From positions 1 to 27,272 of the forward strand of contig SFJH01000033.1 in assembly GCA_004555155.1 (NCBI GenBank): a stretch of 27,272 bases of DNA, read 5' to 3'. A program made the translations under genes and the position numbers. Each line of letters begins with the position of its first letter. Within the stretch, counting starts at the first letter, position 1. Positions 24,640 to 27,272 of the stretch are shown one piece after another. The notes beneath the pieces were generated by a model. It was not told where the DNA came from, searched no databases, and saw nothing but the letters and a program-made list of their open reading frames with translations. Origin of the DNA: Clostridiales bacterium (GTDB taxonomy: Bacteria; Bacillota; Clostridia; Christensenellales; Aristaeellaceae).

Positions 24640-24648
24640 TGCTATACT
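24640..24648 (+). promoter_or_regulatory. Extended -10 promoter upstream of the RNase J frame
   Basis: TG-C-TATACT (24640-24648) is a good extended -10; no clear -35. It would give a leader of about 120 bases. Within the leader ACTGC/GCAGT with GCG/CGC (24668-24690) can form a hairpin. Long structured leaders are known for RNase J/E mRNAs, but regulation here is only inferred. Confidence 0.55.
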
Positions 24649-24760
24649 GGTTGACAGCAGGAAATTCACTGCGCGTGTTTGCGCTGCAGTCTATTCAGAT
24701 ATGCTTTTTTGCGCCTGTCTGCGTTGCCAACGGCGTAAATGGATAGAAAAAATTTGACAT

Positions 24761-24768
24761 AAGGAGGG
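24761..24768 (+). promoter_or_regulatory. Ribosome binding site fixing a TTG start for the RNase J frame
   Basis: AAGGAGGG ends one base before TTG 24770 but 7 bases before TTG 24776. The second TTG is the more credible start and gives MGKRNKEPRLKI. Confidence 0.7.
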
Positions 24769-24775
24769 TTTGCCT

Positions 24776-27220
24776 TTGGGAAAAAGGAACAAAGAGCCAA
24801 GGCTCAAGATCATTCCGCTGGGCGGTCTGGGCGAGATCGGTAAGAACCTGACCGTCTATGAATATCAGAATGATATCGTCGTAGTGGATCTGGGATCGAT
24901 TTTTCCGCGGGAGGACATGCCCGGCGTGGATCTGGTGATTCCCGATACGACCTATCTGGAGCGCAACCGGGACAAGATTCGAGGATACTTCATCACCCAC
25001 GGTCATGAGGATCACATCGGCGCGGTGCCGTATGTGCTGCGCAACATTCCCGCGCCTGTGTACGGCACGAAGCTCACGCTGGCGCTGTGCGAGAACAAGC
25101 TCAAGGAGCACCGGCTGACCGGCGTTGCACCGCTGAACGTCGTGGAGCCGGGCGATGTGATTCACGCAGGCTGCTTCAAGGTGGAGTTCATTCACGTGAA
25201 TCACTCGATTCCCGGCGCCTGCGCGCTGGCGATTCACACGCCGGTGGGCGTCGTGGTGCATACCGGCGACTTCAAGATCGACTATACGCCCCAGGACGGC
25301 ACGCCGATCGACTTCGGCCGGTTTGCGGAGCTGGGCAACAAGGGGGTGCTGGCGCTGCTGGCCGACAGCACGAACGTGGAGCGCTCCGGCTATACCATGT
25401 CGGAGAAGAAGGTCGCCGCGACCTTCACATCCCTGTTCGAGCGCGCCAGCGGGCGCGTGATCATCGCCATGTTTGCCAGCAACGTCTCCCGCATCCAGTC
25501 GGTGGTGGACGCGTCCATGCGCTTCGGGCGCAAGGTCTGCCTGGTTGGACGCAGCATGGTGAATGTTTCGAAGGTGGCCATGCAGCTGGGCTATCTCAGA
25601 ATTCCCGAGGGAAATCTGATCTCCGTGGACGATCTGGATCGATATCCGGATCATGAGATCACGGTGGTGACCACCGGTAGCCAGGGCGAGCCGATGTCCG
25701 GACTCTCCCGCATGGCGTTTGCGGAGCACCGCAAGCTGGAGATCCGCGAAAGCGACATGGTCATCATTTCCGCCAACCCGATTCCGGGCAATGAGAAGTC
25801 GGTCTCCCGCGTGATCAACCAGCTGTTCCGCATCGGCGCGAACGTGATCTACGAGGCGCTGGCGGAAGTGCACGTCTCCGGCCACGCGCGCCAGGAGGAG
25901 CTCAAGCTGATGCACTCGCTGACCCGGCCGAAGTTCTTCATCCCGGTGCACGGCGAATACCGCCATCTGTGCCATCACGTGAATCTGGCGAAGTCGCTGG
26001 GCATGTCCGAGGACAATGTGCTGATCCCTGAGATCGGCGATGTGATCGAGCTGGACAGGAACACGCTGGACGTGACGGGCGTCGTTCCGAATGGCTCGGT
26101 GCTGATCGACGGCCTGGGCATCGGCGACGTCACCCGCCCGCTCGTCCCCGCCGTCATCGAGGCCATGCACGCCGCAGTCGACGACCTGGCCACCTCGGAG
26201 CGCTTCCACGGCTACGGCCCCGAGCAGGGCTACGCCTTCCTGCGCGAGGCCATCCAGCAGGGCGACTTCGCCGCACGCGGCATCGACATCAGCACAGACG
26301 AGATCTTCATCTCAGACGGCGCCAAGAGCGACTGCGGCAACATCGGCGACATCCTCAGCCTCGACAATGTCGTGGCCGTGTGCGACCCGGTCTACCCCGT
26401 CTACGTCGACAGCAACGCCATGTCCGGCCGCGCTGGCGAGTGGGACGAAGAGGCCCAGGGTTGGACCAACATCGTCTACATGCCCACCACGGCAGAGAAC
26501 GGCTTTTGCCCCGAGCTGCCCCAGGGCAAGGTCGACGTCATCTACCTGTGCTCCCCCAACAACCCCACCGGCACCGTGCTGAACGCCCAGCAGCTCAAGG
26601 CCTGGGTCGACTACGCCAACGCCAACGACGCCATCATCATGTTCGACGCCGCCTACGAGCGCTTCATCGTCGAGGAGGGCGTGCCCCACAGCATCTACGA
26701 GGTCCCCGGTGCCAAGACCTGTGCCATCGAGTTCCGCAGCTTCTCCAAGACCGCCGGCTTCACCGGCGCCCGCTGCGGCTACACCGTGGTGCCCAAGGAG
26801 CTCGTCCGCGAGGGCCAAAACCTCAACGCCATGTGGAACCGCCGCCAGTGCACCAAGTTCAACGGCGCGAGCTACGTGATTCAGAGGGGCGCAGCAGCCA
26901 TCTACACCGAGGAAGGCGCAGCCCAGGTGGCGGCCACCATCGACTACTACCGTGCAAACGCCACGGTGATCAAAGAAGCCCTTGAGGCCGCCGGCTTCAC
27001 CGTCTACGGCGCCGTCAACAGCCCCTACGTCTGGTGCCGCACCCCGCAAGGCATGGGCTCGTGGGAGTTCTTTGACCTCCTGCTGACCAAGGCCAACATC
27101 ATCACCACCCCCGGTGCCGGCTTTGGCCCCAGCGGCGAGGGCTACATCCGCTTCACCGCCTTCGGCGACGCAGACGCAACCGTCGAGGCCATGGAGCGCA
27201 TCAAGGCGCTCCAGCTCTAA
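24776..27220 (+). CDS. Chimeric open frame: RNase J catalytic core joined to N-truncated LL-diaminopimelate aminotransferase (DapL)
   Basis: One 814-residue frame with two unrelated halves. Residues 1 to about 450 are RNase J, a 5' exonuclease/endonuclease of RNA turnover: metallo-beta-lactamase motif THGHEDHIG (HxHxDH), VHTGDFKID, then the beta-CASP domain with TTGSQGEPMSGL and VHVSGHARQEEL, up to VVPNGSVLIDGLGIGDV. The C-terminal RNase J domain (about 100 residues) is missing. From TRPLVPAVIEAM onward it is DapL, the PLP enzyme making LL-DAP from tetrahydrodipicolinate: GYGPEQGY, CSPNNPTGTV and the PLP lysine in FRSFSKTAGFTG are present, but the first 40 or so residues are missing. Codon use changes at the join. 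I think it is a misassembly or recombination product, not a true bifunctional enzyme. Confidence 0.85.
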   Translation: MGKRNKEPRLKIIPLGGLGEIGKNLTVYEYQNDIVVVDLGSIFPREDMPGVDLVIPDTTYLERNRDKIRGYFITHGHEDHIGAVPYVLRNIPAPVYGTKLTLALCENKLKEHRLTGVAPLNVVEPGDVIHAGCFKVEFIHVNHSIPGACALAIHTPVGVVVHTGDFKIDYTPQDGTPIDFGRFAELGNKGVLALLADSTNVERSGYTMSEKKVAATFTSLFERASGRVIIAMFASNVSRIQSVVDASMRFGRKVCLVGRSMVNVSKVAMQLGYLRIPEGNLISVDDLDRYPDHEITVVTTGSQGEPMSGLSRMAFAEHRKLEIRESDMVIISANPIPGNEKSVSRVINQLFRIGANVIYEALAEVHVSGHARQEELKLMHSLTRPKFFIPVHGEYRHLCHHVNLAKSLGMSEDNVLIPEIGDVIELDRNTLDVTGVVPNGSVLIDGLGIGDVTRPLVPAVIEAMHAAVDDLATSERFHGYGPEQGYAFLREAIQQGDFAARGIDISTDEIFISDGAKSDCGNIGDILSLDNVVAVCDPVYPVYVDSNAMSGRAGEWDEEAQGWTNIVYMPTTAENGFCPELPQGKVDVIYLCSPNNPTGTVLNAQQLKAWVDYANANDAIIMFDAAYERFIVEEGVPHSIYEVPGAKTCAIEFRSFSKTAGFTGARCGYTVVPKELVREGQNLNAMWNRRQCTKFNGASYVIQRGAAAIYTEEGAAQVAATIDYYRANATVIKEALEAAGFTVYGAVNSPYVWCRTPQGMGSWEFFDLLLTKANIITTPGAGFGPSGEGYIRFTAFGDADATVEAMERIKALQL
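26111..26131 (+). other. RNase J / DapL junction in a shared LGIGDV-coding stretch
   Basis: The bases encoding GLGIGDV suit both families: RNase J normally continues GLG(I/V)GDVGN, and DapL normally reads (R)LGIGDVTRPL. The switch therefore falls in about 17-20 bases of likely identity (CTGGGCATCGGCGACGT at 26114-26130), which is the mark of a homology-driven or k-mer-driven join. Confidence 0.75.
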
Positions 27221-27249
27221 GCCGCGCCGCATCTCCAGAAAAAGCAGGG

Positions 27250-27272
27250 CCCGGGTCAAAAGCAGACCCGGG
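27250..27272 (+). terminator. Terminator hairpin after dapL, cut by the window end
   Basis: CCCGGGTC (27250-27257) pairs with GACCCGGG (27265-27272) across AAAAGCA. The stem reaches the last base of the window, so the T-run cannot be seen. Confidence 0.6.

Noticed and set aside
24651..24679. TTGACA at 24651 as the -35 of a second promoter for the RNase J frame
   Set aside because: No -10-like sequence is found 16-18 bases downstream; the region is G+C-rich and forms a hairpin.
1..27272. CRISPR arrays, tRNA or rRNA genes, insertion sequences, prophage or defence genes
   Set aside because: I looked for regular short repeats with spacers, cloverleaf patterns and transposase or phage motifs and found none. 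The only repeats are the palindromic element at 6092-6324 and ordinary terminators.

Overview
The window is a G+C-rich, tightly packed stretch of bacterial chromosome, most likely from an uncultured member of the Clostridia (Bacillota). The basis is a LexA operator of the Gram-positive CGAAC-N4-GTTYC type, a division transpeptidase with two C-terminal PASTA repeats, a DNPR-type (meso-diaminopimelate) MurE, RNase J, a ThiI without rhodanese domain beside a cysteine desulfurase, and strong AGGAGG ribosome binding sites. The species cannot be named from sequence alone.

Layout. 1-398: AT-rich, gene-free leader ending in a near-consensus promoter. 399-6038: oppBCDFA oligopeptide/dipeptide ABC importer, with the binding protein last, closed by a strong terminator. 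6092-6324: nested inverted-repeat element. 6339-6935 (minus strand): lexA, with its SOS box lying over its own -35 element; it is divergent from the cell-division cluster. 7134-16027: mraZ, ftsL, a PASTA-containing division PBP, murE, mraY, murD, ftsW and ftsQ, all co-directional and mostly tightly spaced, ended by a hairpin. 16263-18798: an ftsA-like gene and ftsZ with their own promoter and a shared terminator. 19039-21895: a small two-TM membrane protein, a NifS-type cysteine desulfurase and ThiI (tRNA 4-thiouridine), also with their own promoter. 21961-24576: an MrfA/YprA-type DNA helicase and a thioredoxin. 24776-27220: one open frame that starts as RNase J and ends as LL-diaminopimelate aminotransferase (DapL), then part of a terminator hairpin at the window edge.

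How the genes work together. The centre is a division-and-cell-wall (dcw) cluster: MurE and MurD build the UDP-MurNAc-peptide, MraY makes lipid I, FtsW and the PBP polymerise and cross-link septal wall, FtsL and FtsQ/DivIB regulate that pair, and FtsA/FtsZ form the cytoplasmic ring. Several usual members (rsmH, murF, murG, murC, murB) are not in the window. NifS probably hands persulfide sulfur to ThiI.

The most striking observation is the RNase J-DapL open frame. The switch lies in a short stretch (LGIGDV) that both families share by chance, and codon use changes sharply at that point. I read it as a chimeric join, most likely an assembly artefact, rather than a new fusion enzyme, although raw reads are needed to decide. 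I saw no convincing previously undescribed multi-gene system. The nested palindromic element between oppA and lexA is the best candidate for an uncharacterised sequence element.
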